From assembly GCF_900177405.1 (NCBI RefSeq), contig NZ_LT840185.1:1355501-1419500 (forward strand): a stretch of DNA of 64,000 nucleotides, in the 5' to 3' direction. This stretch comes from Allosphingosinicella indica. GTDB lineage: Bacteria > Pseudomonadota > Alphaproteobacteria > Sphingomonadales > Sphingomonadaceae. Of this stretch, positions 37,365 to 46,346 are shown piece by piece; the first letter of the stretch is position 1; every line of letters starts with the position of its first letter. The notes under the pieces are model-generated. The model was not told where the DNA came from and ran no database searches. It saw only the letters and a list, made by a program, of their open reading frames with translations. The translations under genes were made by a program, and so were the position numbers.

Positions 37365-38105
37365 CTATAAGGGATCGGCGGGCCGGGCGGAAGCGCCCAG
37401 CGCGGCGACGATGGCGTCCCGCGCCGCCGCCGCCAGTGCCTTGCGGTCGCCAGCCGCCTCGGGATCGATCGGGGCCAGGAAGCGCAAAGTCACCGGCGTC
37501 GTGCCACGGCGCGAAAGGACGCGGCGGACATTGGCGAGCGCGCTTTCGGTGCCGACCCAGGCGATATCGTCCGCCGCCGCGCCATAGTCGATCGCCACCG
37601 GCTGCACGTGTACGCCGGGCAGCGGCGGGTAGAGCGAGGCGAAGAGGCTGGGGCGGAAGGGGAGGACGAGGGCGCCCGCGTCGGTCGTGCCCTCCGGGAA
37701 CAGCGCCATCGGCTGCCCGGCGGCGAGCGCGCCGCGCAGCGCATCGGCCTGCCCCTTCACCGCCGATCGCTCGGCGCGGGCGACGAAGACGGTGCGATGG
37801 AGCCGCGCCAGCCAGCCGACCACCGGCCAGTCCGCGACTTCAGCCTTGGACACAAACGACGCGCCCGAGGCGCCGGCGATCAGCAGGATGTCGAGCCAGC
37901 TCAGATGATTGGAGACGAAGAGGACGTGGCCGGGGAGCGGCTGCCCCAAAACGGACGCGCGCATCCCCGCGATCCGCGCCACGCGGCCCAGGAAGCGGCG
38001 CGGCCAGGGCGAGGGACGCCCAGCGATCTTCCAGAGATAGTGGAGTGGTAGCAACGCCAGCAGCGTCAGGACGATACCGGCGACGCGGAGGATCAGGCGG
38101 TGCAT
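37365..38105 (-). CDS. plsC: 1-acyl-sn-glycerol-3-phosphate acyltransferase (PlsC type)
   Basis: 246 residues. N-terminal membrane helix (about 7-24). Acyltransferase motifs: NHLSWLD (HX4D), FVARAE and FPEGTTDAG. Adds a second acyl chain to lysophosphatidic acid, or to a related lysolipid such as in ornithine-lipid synthesis. 8 bases upstream of miaB on the same strand and 18 bases after the fur-like gene. Confidence 0.9.
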   Translation of the reverse strand: MHRLILRVAGIVLTLLALLPLHYLWKIAGRPSPWPRRFLGRVARIAGMRASVLGQPLPGHVLFVSNHLSWLDILLIAGASGASFVSKAEVADWPVVGWLARLHRTVFVARAERSAVKGQADALRGALAAGQPMALFPEGTTDAGALVLPFRPSLFASLYPPLPGVHVQPVAIDYGAAADDIAWVGTESALANVRRVLSRRGTTPVTLRFLAPIDPEAAGDRKALAAAARDAIVAALGASARPADPL

Positions 38106-38123
38106 CGCCCGCCGGGTCTTCGA

Positions 38124-38546
38124 TCAGGCCTTGCGGTCGAGCGCGACGCCGTAAAGCTCCATTCGGTGATCGACGAGCCGGAAGCCGAGCTTCTCGGCGA
38201 TCTTGCGCTGCAGCGCCTCGATCTCGTCGTCGACGAACTCGATCACCTTGCCCGATTCCACGTCGATCAGATGGTCGTGATGGCTTTCCGACATCGCCTC
38301 GTAGCGCGCGCGGCCATCGCCGAAATCATGCCGTTCCAGGATGCCCGCATCCTCGAACAGCCGGAGCGTGCGATAGACGGTGGCGATCGAGATGCCGGGG
38401 TCGACCGCGGCGGCGCGCTGGTGCAGCGTCTCCACGTCGGGGTGATCCTCGGACTCGGAAAGAACGCGCGCGATCACCTTGCGCTGCTCGGTGATCCTGA
38501 GGCCTTTTTCGGCGCAGAGCGCCTCGATATCGATGGTGCGGTGCAT
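38124..38546 (-). CDS. fur: Fur-family metalloregulator
   Basis: 140 residues. Winged helix (RITEQRKVIARVLSES, ISIATVYRTLRLFEDAGIL) and metal-binding SHHDHLIDVESGKVIEF. It has no structural-zinc CxxC pairs; this is common in alphaproteobacterial Fur/Mur proteins. Could respond to iron or manganese. A perfect palindrome 5-18 bases upstream of the ATG suggests autoregulation. Confidence 0.93.
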   Translation of the reverse strand: MHRTIDIEALCAEKGLRITEQRKVIARVLSESEDHPDVETLHQRAAAVDPGISIATVYRTLRLFEDAGILERHDFGDGRARYEAMSESHHDHLIDVESGKVIEFVDDEIEALQRKIAEKLGFRLVDHRMELYGVALDRKA

Positions 38547-38550
38547 GACT

Positions 38551-38564
38551 TTAGCTTTAGCTAA
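38551..38564. promoter_or_regulatory. Palindrome just upstream of the fur-like start codon
   Basis: TTAGCT-TT-AGCTAA, a perfect 6-base inverted repeat in an otherwise GC-rich gap. It occupies the place where a ribosome-binding site would be, four bases before the ATG (minus strand); none is visible. Candidate operator or very short leader. It does not match the classical Fur box. Confidence 0.45.
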
Positions 38565-38588
38565 CTTCTGCCGCCCGTCAAACCGCGG

Positions 38589-38621
38589 GCGCCGGGCCGC
38601 CCGCTCGGGACGGCCCGGCGC
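38589..38621 (-). terminator. Stem-loop terminator after mucR
   Basis: A perfect 11-base stem, GCGCCGGGCCG (38589-38599) with CGGCCCGGCGC (38611-38621), and an 11-base loop. It starts 9 bases after the mucR stop on the minus strand. Only a short T run follows, so it is a moderate intrinsic terminator separating mucR from fur. Confidence 0.6.
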
Positions 38622-38630
38622 ATCGCGTCC

Positions 38631-39050
38631 TTACTTGCGCGCCGTCCGGCGCTTGGTGCCGAGGCCGATCTTCTTGGCGAGCGTGCGGCGCTGCTCGGCA
38701 TAGTTCGGCGCGACCATCGGATAGTCGGCGTTGAGGCCCCACTTCTGACGATACTCGTCCGGGGTCATGCTGTAATGGGTCATCAGATGCCGCTTCAGCA
38801 TCTTCAGCTTCTTTCCATCCTCTAGGCACACAATGTAATCGGGCTTGATCGAGGAGCGGATCGACACCGCAGGCTCAAGCTTGGCCTCCGGTTCTTGCGC
38901 GGCCTGGCCCAGTCCGTTCAGCGCCGAGTGGACGTTCTGAATGAGCGTCGGCAGGTCCGAAACGGCAACGCTGTTGTTACTTACATGGGCCGACACGATG
39001 TCGGCGGTAAGGGTGATCAGCGTCTCGTTGATTTCGTCGCTTTGTGCCAT
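38631..39050 (-). CDS. mucR: MucR/Ros-family zinc-finger transcriptional regulator
   Basis: 139 residues. The zinc-finger-like core YIVCLEDGKKLKMLKRHLMTHY and the following MTPDEYRQKWGLNADYPMVAP (conserved as MTPxxYRxKWGLPxDYPMVAP in the family) identify it. MucR/Ros proteins act as H-NS-like silencers of surface polysaccharide, virulence and motility genes in alphaproteobacteria. It is monocistronic, with a terminator downstream and an AT-richer gap upstream (39051-39171). Confidence 0.95.
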   Translation of the reverse strand: MAQSDEINETLITLTADIVSAHVSNNSVAVSDLPTLIQNVHSALNGLGQAAQEPEAKLEPAVSIRSSIKPDYIVCLEDGKKLKMLKRHLMTHYSMTPDEYRQKWGLNADYPMVAPNYAEQRRTLAKKIGLGTKRRTARK

Positions 39051-39171
39051 CTGATGTTTCGCCTTGTTGTCCGAGTTTCGGGGAGGAGTTCGGATGTTGG
39101 GCGGAATGATCCAAATTGCACGGCTTTACAAGGGTGCAATTTTCATATGGCAATGATCCGCAAATGACGGA

Positions 39172-39645
39172 TCAGTTGTGGATCGACTTCGCCAAGGTCA
39201 GCGCATCGAAGACTTGCCCGTCACTCCCGCGATAGTAAGCAGGACGACGTCCGACTTCCGAAAAACCGGCGGCGGAATAGAGTTTTACGGCTGCATTGCC
39301 GTCGCGCACCTCGAGATGGAGATGCTCGGCGCCGCGCGCCGCTGCGGAATGGATGAAGGCGTCGAGCAGCGCCCGTCCTGTGCCGCTGCGCTGCGCGTCA
39401 CGGCGCACTGCGAGCAACAATAGTTCCGCCTCACGCAACACGACTCGCGACAAGGAGAAGCCCACGGCCTCGTCGCCGCGCCGCGCGAGGGTCAGCCAGA
39501 CGCCCGCCATCGGCATCAGCCCCGCGCATTGCGGGGCCGTCCACGCCTCGCCGAACGCGGCGTCGAAACTGTCGTCCATCACCGCCATCACCGCTTCGAT
39601 GTCGAGCAGGCTGCCGGCGTCGATGCTGATCTCGGCGGTGGTCAT
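39172..39645 (-). CDS. rimI: Ribosomal-protein-alanine N-acetyltransferase-like GNAT protein
   Basis: 157 residues. GNAT fold with the acetyl-CoA loop RRDAQRSGTGRALLDAF and the C-terminal AAVKLYSAAGFSEVGRRPAYY. Overlaps tsaB (ATGA), the standard pairing of rimI with tsaB. Likely acetylates the N-terminus of ribosomal protein S18; other targets are possible. Confidence 0.9.
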   Translation of the reverse strand: MTTAEISIDAGSLLDIEAVMAVMDDSFDAAFGEAWTAPQCAGLMPMAGVWLTLARRGDEAVGFSLSRVVLREAELLLLAVRRDAQRSGTGRALLDAFIHSAAARGAEHLHLEVRDGNAAVKLYSAAGFSEVGRRPAYYRGSDGQVFDALTLAKSIHN

Positions 39646-40241
39646 GCTGGTTTCGCGTCGGGCGCGCGGCCGTAGAGCGGGGTCGGCGGCAGGCTGGCGA
39701 GTTCGTCCGGCAGCAGCCGCGCATCGGCGGCGCGGGGGAGGGCGGCGATCGCGCGCCCGAAGCCGCGGAGTGCGACCAGTTCCTCGGCCGCCGATCCGGT
39801 CACCGCCTCGGCCCCGATCGCCGCCGCGGCAGCCTGGGGCGCAAGCGATCGCAGCGCATCGAGAGGCGACAGGGGATCATGCGAAAAGTTTTGCACGAAA
39901 AGCTCGCCATGTCCCCCGATAAGCGCAACGCCGATCTCGCCCTCCGCGTCCGCGGCCGCGGCAAGCAGCGCAGTGGACGAGCAGCCGTTGAGCGGCACGC
40001 CCCATCCGATCGCAAGGCCGTGCGCCGCGGAGAGGCCGACGCGCACGCCGGTGAAACTGCCCGGCCCGCAATCGACGATTATCGCATCCGGGCGCCGCCC
40101 GGCGAGCAGATCGGCGATCATCGGCATCAGCCACTCGGCGTGGCCACGGCCGACCAGCTCGTGCCGCTCGTCGATCAGGTCGCCGCGCTGGATCAGTGCC
40201 GCGGAGCAGGCCGCGGTCGAGCTGCTGATCGCGAGGATCAC
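39642..40241 (-). CDS. tsaB: tRNA t6A modification scaffold protein TsaB
   Basis: 199 residues from GTG 40241. ASKHA-fold protein with ILAISSSTAACSAAL, CGPGSFTGVRVGLSAAHGLA as its signature. Partner of TsaD/TsaE in making threonylcarbamoyl-A37. 12 bases downstream of the NifU-like gene and overlapping rimI. Confidence 0.95.
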   Translation of the reverse strand: MILAISSSTAACSAALIQRGDLIDERHELVGRGHAEWLMPMIADLLAGRRPDAIIVDCGPGSFTGVRVGLSAAHGLAIGWGVPLNGCSSTALLAAAADAEGEIGVALIGGHGELFVQNFSHDPLSPLDALRSLAPQAAAAAIGAEAVTGSAAEELVALRGFGRAIAALPRAADARLLPDELASLPPTPLYGRAPDAKPA

Positions 40242-40253
40242 CCGCGCGCGGTC

Positions 40254-40826
40254 CTAGACGGCTTCGACGGACTCGACCTCGGGTACATAATGTTTGAGCA
40301 GCCCCTCGATCCCGTTCTTCAGCGTCATGGTGGAGGACGGGCATCCCGCGCAGGCGCCGTGCAGCGCCAGGAACACCTTGCCCTCGCGGAAACCCCGATA
40401 GACGATGTCGCCGCCGTCCTGCGCCACTGCGGGGCGGACGCGCGTCTCGATCAGTTCGCGGATTTGCGCAACGATGTCGGCGTCGGCCGGATCGTCGTCG
40501 ATAGCCTCGGCTGCCGGCACCGCGATGCCCGCCGCGCTCCCCGGGTTGAACAGCGGCGCGCCGCTGGCGAAATGATCGAGCAGCACGCCCAGCACTTCGG
40601 GCTTGAGATAGGTCCAATCGACTCCCGCGCCCGCGGTCACCGAGATGAAGTCGCGGCCGAAGAACACGCCCTCGACGTCGCCGGTCGAGAATATCGCGTG
40701 CGCCAGCGGGCTCGCTTCCGCTTCCTCGGGCGTCGCGAAATCGCGCGTGCCGGCGCCCATCACCGTCTCGCCGGGCAGGAATTTCAGCGTCGCCGGATTG
40801 GGCGTGGTCTCGGTCTGGATCAGCAT
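40254..40826 (-). CDS. NifU/NfuA-like iron-sulfur scaffold protein
   Basis: 190 residues from ATG 40826 (MLIQTETTPNPATLKFLPG), the usual family start; in-frame ATGs at 40835 and 40877 are alternatives and none has a clear ribosome-binding site. N-terminal Nfu_N domain and C-terminal NifU domain with the cluster-binding CxxC in GACAGCPSSTMTLKNGIE. Delivers Fe-S clusters to client enzymes such as MiaB or BioB (family knowledge). Confidence 0.92.
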   Translation of the reverse strand: MLIQTETTPNPATLKFLPGETVMGAGTRDFATPEEAEASPLAHAIFSTGDVEGVFFGRDFISVTAGAGVDWTYLKPEVLGVLLDHFASGAPLFNPGSAAGIAVPAAEAIDDDPADADIVAQIRELIETRVRPAVAQDGGDIVYRGFREGKVFLALHGACAGCPSSTMTLKNGIEGLLKHYVPEVESVEAV

Positions 40827-40911
40827 GGCCGGCATGTGGGCGGAAAGCCGCGCGCGATCAAGGCCCCGATCGGCCATTGAGGGTGGCGGCGCATCGGCCT
40901 ATGCGGGGCGC

Positions 40912-41529
40912 ATGACCGTGCATTTTCATGAAGAAGACCTTCCCGAAGGCGTGCTTGCGGACGGCCCGGTGGCCGTCGACACCGAAGCGATGGGCCTGCG
41001 CCCGGGCCGCGACCGGCTGTGCGTCGTCCAGATTTCCGACGGCCGCGGCGACGAGCATCTCGTCCGCTTCGCGCCGGGCAGCGATTACGCCGCGCCCAAC
41101 CTCAAGGCCGTGCTCGCCGATCCCAACCGGCTGAAGCTCTACCATTTCGCGCGCTTCGATCTGGCGATCGTCCGCGCCTATCTCGGTATCATGCCGGCGC
41201 CCGTTTATTGCACCAAGACGGCGTCGCGGCTGATCCGCACCTATACCGACCGGCATGGCCTGAAGGAGCTGGTGCGGGAGCTCTTGGGCCAGGAAATCTC
41301 CAAGCAGCAGCAGAGCTCCGACTGGGGCGCGCCCGAGCTCTCCGACGCGCAGAAGGATTATGCCGCGTCCGACGTCCGCTACCTCCACCAGCTCCGCGAG
41401 AAGCTCGACGAGCGGCTGGCGCGCGAGGGGCGCGCCGATCTGGCGCAGGCCTGTTTCGATTTCCTGCCCCACCGCGCGCTGCTCGATCTCGCCGGCTGGG
41501 ACGAGGTCGATATCTTCGCGCACGTCTGA
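40912..41529 (+). CDS. Ribonuclease D-like 3'-5' exonuclease
   Basis: 205 residues. DEDD exonuclease residues: D and E in AVDTEAMGL, D in YHFARFDLAIV, and YAASDVRYL near the C-terminus. It lacks the HRDC domains of E. coli RNase D, as in the short alphaproteobacterial form. ATG 40912 lies in the divergent gap with the NifU-like gene. Likely matures or degrades small RNAs. Precedes lptC by 4 bases. Confidence 0.92.
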   Translation: MTVHFHEEDLPEGVLADGPVAVDTEAMGLRPGRDRLCVVQISDGRGDEHLVRFAPGSDYAAPNLKAVLADPNRLKLYHFARFDLAIVRAYLGIMPAPVYCTKTASRLIRTYTDRHGLKELVRELLGQEISKQQQSSDWGAPELSDAQKDYAASDVRYLHQLREKLDERLAREGRADLAQACFDFLPHRALLDLAGWDEVDIFAHV

Positions 41530-41533
41530 TCCC

Positions 41534-42172
41534 ATGTCCGAGGCCGCCAGCAGGGAGCGCGAGCGCAAGCAGGGGTGGGCCTCGCCCGGCGGCGCGCACG
41601 ATCGCGTCGTCCGCATCCTCAAGATCGCGCTGCCCGCCGGCATCGGCATGCTGCTCGCCTTCCTCGCGCTCGTCCCGCTCGGCAAGGACAAGGATCTCTC
41701 CTTCATCCTCGACAAGAACAAGGTCGAGGTGGCGAAGGAGCGGATGCGCGTCGCCTCCGCCCGCTATCGCGGCGAGGATGATGCGGGCCGCCCGTTCAGC
41801 ATCGATGCACGTTCCGCCGTGCAGCAGACCTCGCGTGAGCCGATCGTCGATATCCTCGGCATGTCGGCGCGCATGGGGCTGGAGAACGGCCCCGCCAATC
41901 TGACCGCGGACAAGGCGCGCTACAATCTGGATACCGAGACGGTGAACGTGATCGGCCCCATTCTTTTCAACACCACCGACGGCTACAGGCTTGAAACCCG
42001 CGACGTCGCTGTCGACATGACCACGCGAACGCTGAGCGGACAGGACGGTATTGAGGGGTCGATGCCGCTGGGGCGCTTCTCGGCAGACAATGTCCAGGCG
42101 GATCTGGGCGAGCGCAAGGTCGTGCTGACCGGCCGCGCACGCCTCCGGATCGAACAGGGTGGGGTGAGATGA
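41534..42172 (+). CDS. lptC: LPS export protein LptC
   Basis: 212 residues. Cytoplasmic basic tail, one membrane helix (about 32-50, LPAGIGMLLAFLALVPLG), then a periplasmic beta-jellyroll (PFSIDARSAVQQ, LTADKARYNLDTETVNVIG, MTTRTLSG). It receives LPS from LptB2FG and hands it to LptA. The stop overlaps lptA (ATGA). Confidence 0.92.
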   Translation: MSEAASRERERKQGWASPGGAHDRVVRILKIALPAGIGMLLAFLALVPLGKDKDLSFILDKNKVEVAKERMRVASARYRGEDDAGRPFSIDARSAVQQTSREPIVDILGMSARMGLENGPANLTADKARYNLDTETVNVIGPILFNTTDGYRLETRDVAVDMTTRTLSGQDGIEGSMPLGRFSADNVQADLGERKVVLTGRARLRIEQGGVR

Positions 42173-42714
42173 GTGCAGTCAAGAACAGCCTGGCGGGCCT
42201 CGGCGCGCTGATCCTGGCGGGAAGTGCGCTCGCGCAGAGCGGCACCTCGGCGCTGAAGGGCCACAACAGCAACGCGCCGGTCGATGTCGCCGCGGACCGC
42301 ATCGAGGTGCAGGACCGCGCCGATCGTGCGATCTTCTCGGGCAATGTCGTCGCCAAGCAGGCGGGTCTTACGCTCAACGCTTCGCGCGTGACCGTCGCTT
42401 ATTCGAGCGGCGGCGGGATCGAGATCGACCGCCTGGACGCGAGCGGCGGCGTCACCGTCACCAGCCCGTCCGAGACGGCGAAGGGCAACAGCGCCATCTA
42501 TGATCTCAACCGGCGGCTCATCACCATGATCGGCGGCGTCACGCTGACGCAGGGCCGCAACGTCGTGCGCGGCGGGCGGCTGACCATCGATCTCGACAGC
42601 GGCCGCGCGGTGGTCGATGGCGGCGCGCCGGCCGGAGTGAATTCGGGCGGCGGACGCGTCACCGGCACGTTCACCGTTCCGCAACGCGCTGGCGCCAACA
42701 ATCCCGGAACCTGA
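42169..42714 (+). CDS. lptA: LPS transport periplasmic protein LptA
   Basis: 181 residues. Signal peptide (about 1-23, LAGLGALILAGSALAQS) and an OstA-like domain: VDVAADRIEVQDRADRAIFSGNV, GLTLNASRVTVAY, GNSAIYDLNRRLITMIGGV. Forms the periplasmic bridge for LPS. Coupled to lptC. Confidence 0.93.
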   Translation: MSAVKNSLAGLGALILAGSALAQSGTSALKGHNSNAPVDVAADRIEVQDRADRAIFSGNVVAKQAGLTLNASRVTVAYSSGGGIEIDRLDASGGVTVTSPSETAKGNSAIYDLNRRLITMIGGVTLTQGRNVVRGGRLTIDLDSGRAVVDGGAPAGVNSGGGRVTGTFTVPQRAGANNPGT

Positions 42715-42836
42715 CGAGGCGCCTGAGGAAGCGATTGCCGTCCATCGCGAAAATCGCCCGCCAAGACGGCTATGCATAAAGCTTGCCAGTTGAGCCGGGG
42801 CGGAGCTTCGCCTACATCCCAATCGAAGCGGGGACG

Positions 42837-43616
42837 ATGAACGACGTAGCCACTCTTGCCAGACCCGATGAGGCATCGACGCTCGGCCATATGGAGCTGG
42901 GCCTGTCGGTGATCTCGATCGCCAAATCCTATGACAAGAAGGTGGTGCTGAAAGACGTCTCGCTGGGCGTCGATCGCGGCGAGGTCGTCGGGCTGCTCGG
43001 CCCCAACGGCGCCGGCAAGACGACCTGCTTCTATTCGGTGATGGGGCTAGTGAAGCCCGATGCGGGCCGCATCCTGCTCGACGGCAACGACATCACCGGC
43101 CTCCCAATGTACCGCCGCGCGATCCTGGGGCTCGGCTATCTGCCGCAGGAAACCTCGATCTTCCGCGGGCTTACGGTGGCGCAGAACATCATGGCGGTGC
43201 TCGAAGTCGCCGAGCCCGATCCTGCCGTCCGCGCCGAGCGGCTCGAGCAGCTGCTGTCCGAATTCCATATCGAGCGGCTGCGCGATTCCTCCGCGATGGC
43301 GCTGTCGGGCGGCGAGCGGCGCCGCGCCGAGATCGCGCGCGCGTTGGCGGCGGACCCGTCGATCATGCTACTCGACGAGCCGTTCGCCGGTATCGATCCG
43401 ATCTCGATCTCCGACATCCGCGATCTGGTGCTCGAACTGAAGAAGCGCGACATCGGCGTGCTCATCACCGATCACAACGTCCGCGAGACGCTCGATCTCG
43501 TCGACCGCGCCTGCATCATCTACGACGGCCAGGTTCTGTTCGCGGGCAGCCCCGCCGAACTGGTTGCCGACGAGAATGTCCGCCGCCTGTATCTGGGCGA
43601 GAGCTTCGAGCTGTGA
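42837..43616 (+). CDS. lptB: LPS export ABC ATPase LptB
   Basis: 259 residues from ATG 42837 (GGGGACG upstream). Walker A GPNGAGKTT, Q-loop YLPQETSIF, signature LSGGERRRAEIARAL, Walker B IMLLDEPFAGIDP and H-loop ITDHNVRETL. The conserved LptB signature and C-terminal extension are present. An N-terminal stretch of about 20 residues precedes the normal start. Confidence 0.96.
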   Translation: MNDVATLARPDEASTLGHMELGLSVISIAKSYDKKVVLKDVSLGVDRGEVVGLLGPNGAGKTTCFYSVMGLVKPDAGRILLDGNDITGLPMYRRAILGLGYLPQETSIFRGLTVAQNIMAVLEVAEPDPAVRAERLEQLLSEFHIERLRDSSAMALSGGERRRAEIARALAADPSIMLLDEPFAGIDPISISDIRDLVLELKKRDIGVLITDHNVRETLDLVDRACIIYDGQVLFAGSPAELVADENVRRLYLGESFEL

Positions 43617-43632
43617 CGGCCGTCTCCCTTTA

Positions 43633-43699
43633 CGTCATCCCGGCGAATGCCGTGATCCAGTCCAGCGCACGATGGACCCCGGCCTTCGCCGGGGTGACG
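43633..43699. repeat. Interspersed intergenic repeat upstream of rpoN (type C)
   Basis: 67 bases bounded by CGTCATCCCGGCGAA and GGCCTTCGCCGGGGTGACG, which form inverted ends. This kind of CGTCATCCCGGC element is widespread in alphaproteobacterial intergenic regions. It fills most of the lptB-rpoN gap. Only one copy is in the window. Confidence 0.7.
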
Positions 43700-43723
43700 G
43701 GAAGAGACTGATCGGGAACTAAA

Positions 43724-45226
43724 GTGGCGCTAGGACCCCGCCTCGATCTTCGGCAGACACAATCGCTGGTGATGACGCCGCAGCTCCAGCAGGCGATCCG
43801 GCTGCTGGCGCTCTCCAACCTCGAGATCGAGGGTTTCATCGCCCAGGAGATCGAGAAGAATCCGCTGCTGGAAGCAGGCGCCGATCCAGCCGATCCCACC
43901 GCGCCCGAAGCGCCGGAGACCGACAGCGGCGACGCGCCCGACATCGAGGATTCATTCAGCGCAGGCGGCGACGGCGCGCTCGACATCGATCGCGACAACG
44001 AAAATCTCCATCAGGACAGCGCCGCCGATGCGATGCAGGGCTCCGGCCCCGGCATGGACGGCGGTCTCGGCCTCGGCGGCTCCGAGGGCGGCGGCAGCGG
44101 CGAGGGGATGGACTTCGACGCAATCGCCGGCGCCGATCTGTCGCTCCACGAACATCTCATGGCGCAGGCCGGGACGGCGTTCGATGCCGCCGATCTGGTC
44201 GTCGCGCAGCAGATCATCGAGCTTATCGACGAGGCCGGCTATTTCACCGCGTCGCTGCTCGACATCGCGCAGCGGCTCGGCATCGCGCTCGTCGAGGTGG
44301 AGCGCGTGCTGGGCGTCATTCAGACATTCGATCCTTCCGGCATCGGCGCGCGCAGCCTTGCCGAATGCCTCGCCATCCAGGCGCGCGAGATCGACCGCTA
44401 CGATCCGGCGATGGCGCGGCTGATCGACAATCTCGATTATCTCGCCAAGGGCAATCTCGCCGCGCTGAAGCGCATCTGCGAGGTCGATGACGAGGACATG
44501 CGCGACATGATCCGCGAGCTTCGCGCCTACGATCCCAAGCCCGGCTGCCGCTTCGACGGCGGTGGCGGCGGCGATCCGGTGGTGCCCGACGTCTTCGTCG
44601 GCCGCCGCACCTCGGGTTGGGCGATCGAGCTCAATTCGGCGACGCTACCGCGGCTGCTCGTCAACCGCACCTATTATACCGAGCTGGCGCAGGGCGCGCA
44701 GGACAAACAGTCCAAGGCCTGGCTCGGCGAATGCCTGGCGAGCGCCAACTGGCTGATGAAGGCGCTCGACCAGCGGGCGCGCACCATCGTCAAGGTCGCG
44801 ACCGAGATCGTGAAGCAGCAGGACGGCTTCTTCCGCCACGGCGTCTCGGCGCTGAAGCCACTGACGCTGCGCACCGTCGCCGAAGCGATCGGGATGCACG
44901 AATCGACGATCAGCCGCGTCACCTCGAACAAATATCTCGCCTGCGACCGCGGTCTGTTCGAGCTCAAATATTTCTTCACCAGCGGCATCCAGTCGGCCGA
45001 CGGCGGCGATGCGGTGTCGGCGGAGGCGGTGAAGAGCCAGATCAAGGCGCTGATCGGCGCCGAGGATGCGAAAGCGATCCTCTCCGACGACCAGCTCGTC
45101 GATCTGCTCCGCGCCAAGGGCTTCGACATCGCCCGTCGCACCGTCGCCAAATATCGCGAGGCGCTCGGCATCGGCTCCTCGGTCCAGCGCCGCCGCCAGA
45201 AGGCGATCGGCAGCGCCGCGGCCTGA
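43724..45226 (+). CDS. rpoN: RNA polymerase sigma-54 factor
   Basis: 500 residues from GTG 43724. N-terminal activator-interaction region (LRQTQSLVMTPQLQQAIRLL), acidic Asp/Gly-rich region 2 (about 50-130), core-binding region, helix-turn-helix (TLRTVAEAIGMHESTISRVTSNKYL), and the RpoN box ARRTVAKYRE near the C-terminus. The lptB-rpoN order is conserved in proteobacteria. Directly relevant to the two sigma-54 promoters at 11.3-11.7 kb. Confidence 0.97.
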   Translation: MALGPRLDLRQTQSLVMTPQLQQAIRLLALSNLEIEGFIAQEIEKNPLLEAGADPADPTAPEAPETDSGDAPDIEDSFSAGGDGALDIDRDNENLHQDSAADAMQGSGPGMDGGLGLGGSEGGGSGEGMDFDAIAGADLSLHEHLMAQAGTAFDAADLVVAQQIIELIDEAGYFTASLLDIAQRLGIALVEVERVLGVIQTFDPSGIGARSLAECLAIQAREIDRYDPAMARLIDNLDYLAKGNLAALKRICEVDDEDMRDMIRELRAYDPKPGCRFDGGGGGDPVVPDVFVGRRTSGWAIELNSATLPRLLVNRTYYTELAQGAQDKQSKAWLGECLASANWLMKALDQRARTIVKVATEIVKQQDGFFRHGVSALKPLTLRTVAEAIGMHESTISRVTSNKYLACDRGLFELKYFFTSGIQSADGGDAVSAEAVKSQIKALIGAEDAKAILSDDQLVDLLRAKGFDIARRTVAKYREALGIGSSVQRRRQKAIGSAAA

Positions 45227-45234
45227 TAGCCTTC

Positions 45235-45320
45235 CGTCACCCTGAACTCGTTTCAGGGTCCATGTTGGGGACGGTCGCAGACTTCATCGAGATGGATGCT
45301 GAAACAAGTTCAGCATGACG
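45235..45320. repeat. Double stem-loop intergenic repeat, type B copy 1
   Basis: Outer ends CGTCA and TGACG pair. Hairpin 1 is ACCCTGAA-ctcgt-TTCAGGGT and hairpin 2 is ATGCTGAA-acaag-TTCAGCAT. Located just after rpoN. Two more copies are at 55530-55615 and 63251-63335. May act as a terminator or mRNA-stabilising element. Confidence 0.9.
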
Positions 45321-45388
45321 GTCCGAGATGGACGACCGCGAAACCCCGATCTTGCGATTGTCATAGCCTTGGTGAAGGGGTGGCGGCG

Positions 45389-46183
45389 ATGCCTGCGTCT
45401 CCCAAAGTCCTGATCCTCGCCGGCCGCCGGCCGGGGGCGCCCGATGCGCTCGCCACCGCGTTCGGTGTCAGCCACAAATGCCTGGTGCCCGTCGTTGGCG
45501 TGCCGATGATCGTCCGGGTGCTGGAGGCGTGCGACACGGCCTTCCCCGATTCGCCGCTCCACGTCTCGATCGAGAACGAAGCGGTGCTGGCGGAAGAGCC
45601 GACGGTAGTGCGGCTTCGGGCGGCGGGCCGGCTCACCCTGCTGCCGTCGCGCGCGCATATCGTCGACAGCATCGTCGATGCCGCCGCGGTCACCGGCTTC
45701 CCGCTGCTGGTCACCACTGCCGACAATGTGCTGATGACGCCGGACGCGATGCGCCGCTTCGTCACGGCGGCGGAGACGCGCCCGGTCGAGGCGCTCGCCG
45801 GCATGGCGCGGCGCGAGGACATTCTCGCCGCACATCCCGATGGGCAGCGGCGCTTCTACGCGTTCCGCGACGGCGCTTTCTCCAACTGCAACCTCTTCTA
45901 TCTCAAGGATGCCAAGGCGATGCACGCAGCCGAGACGTTTCGCCACGGCGGCCAGTTCGGCAAGAATCCGGCGCGCATCGTCAAGGCGTTCGGGCTGCTC
46001 AATCTGCTGCGCTTCCGCACCGGCTGGTATCGGCTCGACCAGATCTTCGAGTCGGTCTCGCGTCGCTTCGGCGTCGTTATCGGCGCCCATGTCTTCGAGG
46101 GCGAAGGACGCCTCGCGATCGATGTCGACAACGAGCGGACGCACCGCGTCGCCGAGGAAATCCTGGCCCGCGACAACCGCTGA
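45389..46183 (+). CDS. MobA-like nucleotidyltransferase
   Basis: 264 residues from ATG 45389 (AAGGGG nine bases upstream); the open frame starts earlier inside the repeat but that part is not protein-like. NTP-transferase core: KVLILAGRRPGAPDALATAF, HKCLVPVVGVPMIVRVL and TTADNVLMTPD (metal-binding aspartate). Substrate unknown; family members activate sugars, alcohol phosphates or molybdopterin. No clear partner gene adjoins it. Confidence 0.85.
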   Translation: MPASPKVLILAGRRPGAPDALATAFGVSHKCLVPVVGVPMIVRVLEACDTAFPDSPLHVSIENEAVLAEEPTVVRLRAAGRLTLLPSRAHIVDSIVDAAAVTGFPLLVTTADNVLMTPDAMRRFVTAAETRPVEALAGMARREDILAAHPDGQRRFYAFRDGAFSNCNLFYLKDAKAMHAAETFRHGGQFGKNPARIVKAFGLLNLLRFRTGWYRLDQIFESVSRRFGVVIGAHVFEGEGRLAIDVDNERTHRVAEEILARDNR

Positions 46184-46346
46184 TTAGCGTGGCTCCGCCG
46201 AACCGGGCTTGGCATGCGGCGAAGCGTTGCATCCCCAATATTGATTAGGCTGGCGCGCGGCCCCCAAGTCTCTATTCTGACATGCGTTAACCAGGATTCG
46301 CCGGTTCGACGCGGGGTCGGGCGGATTCGTTCGCGGGGGTTATGCG

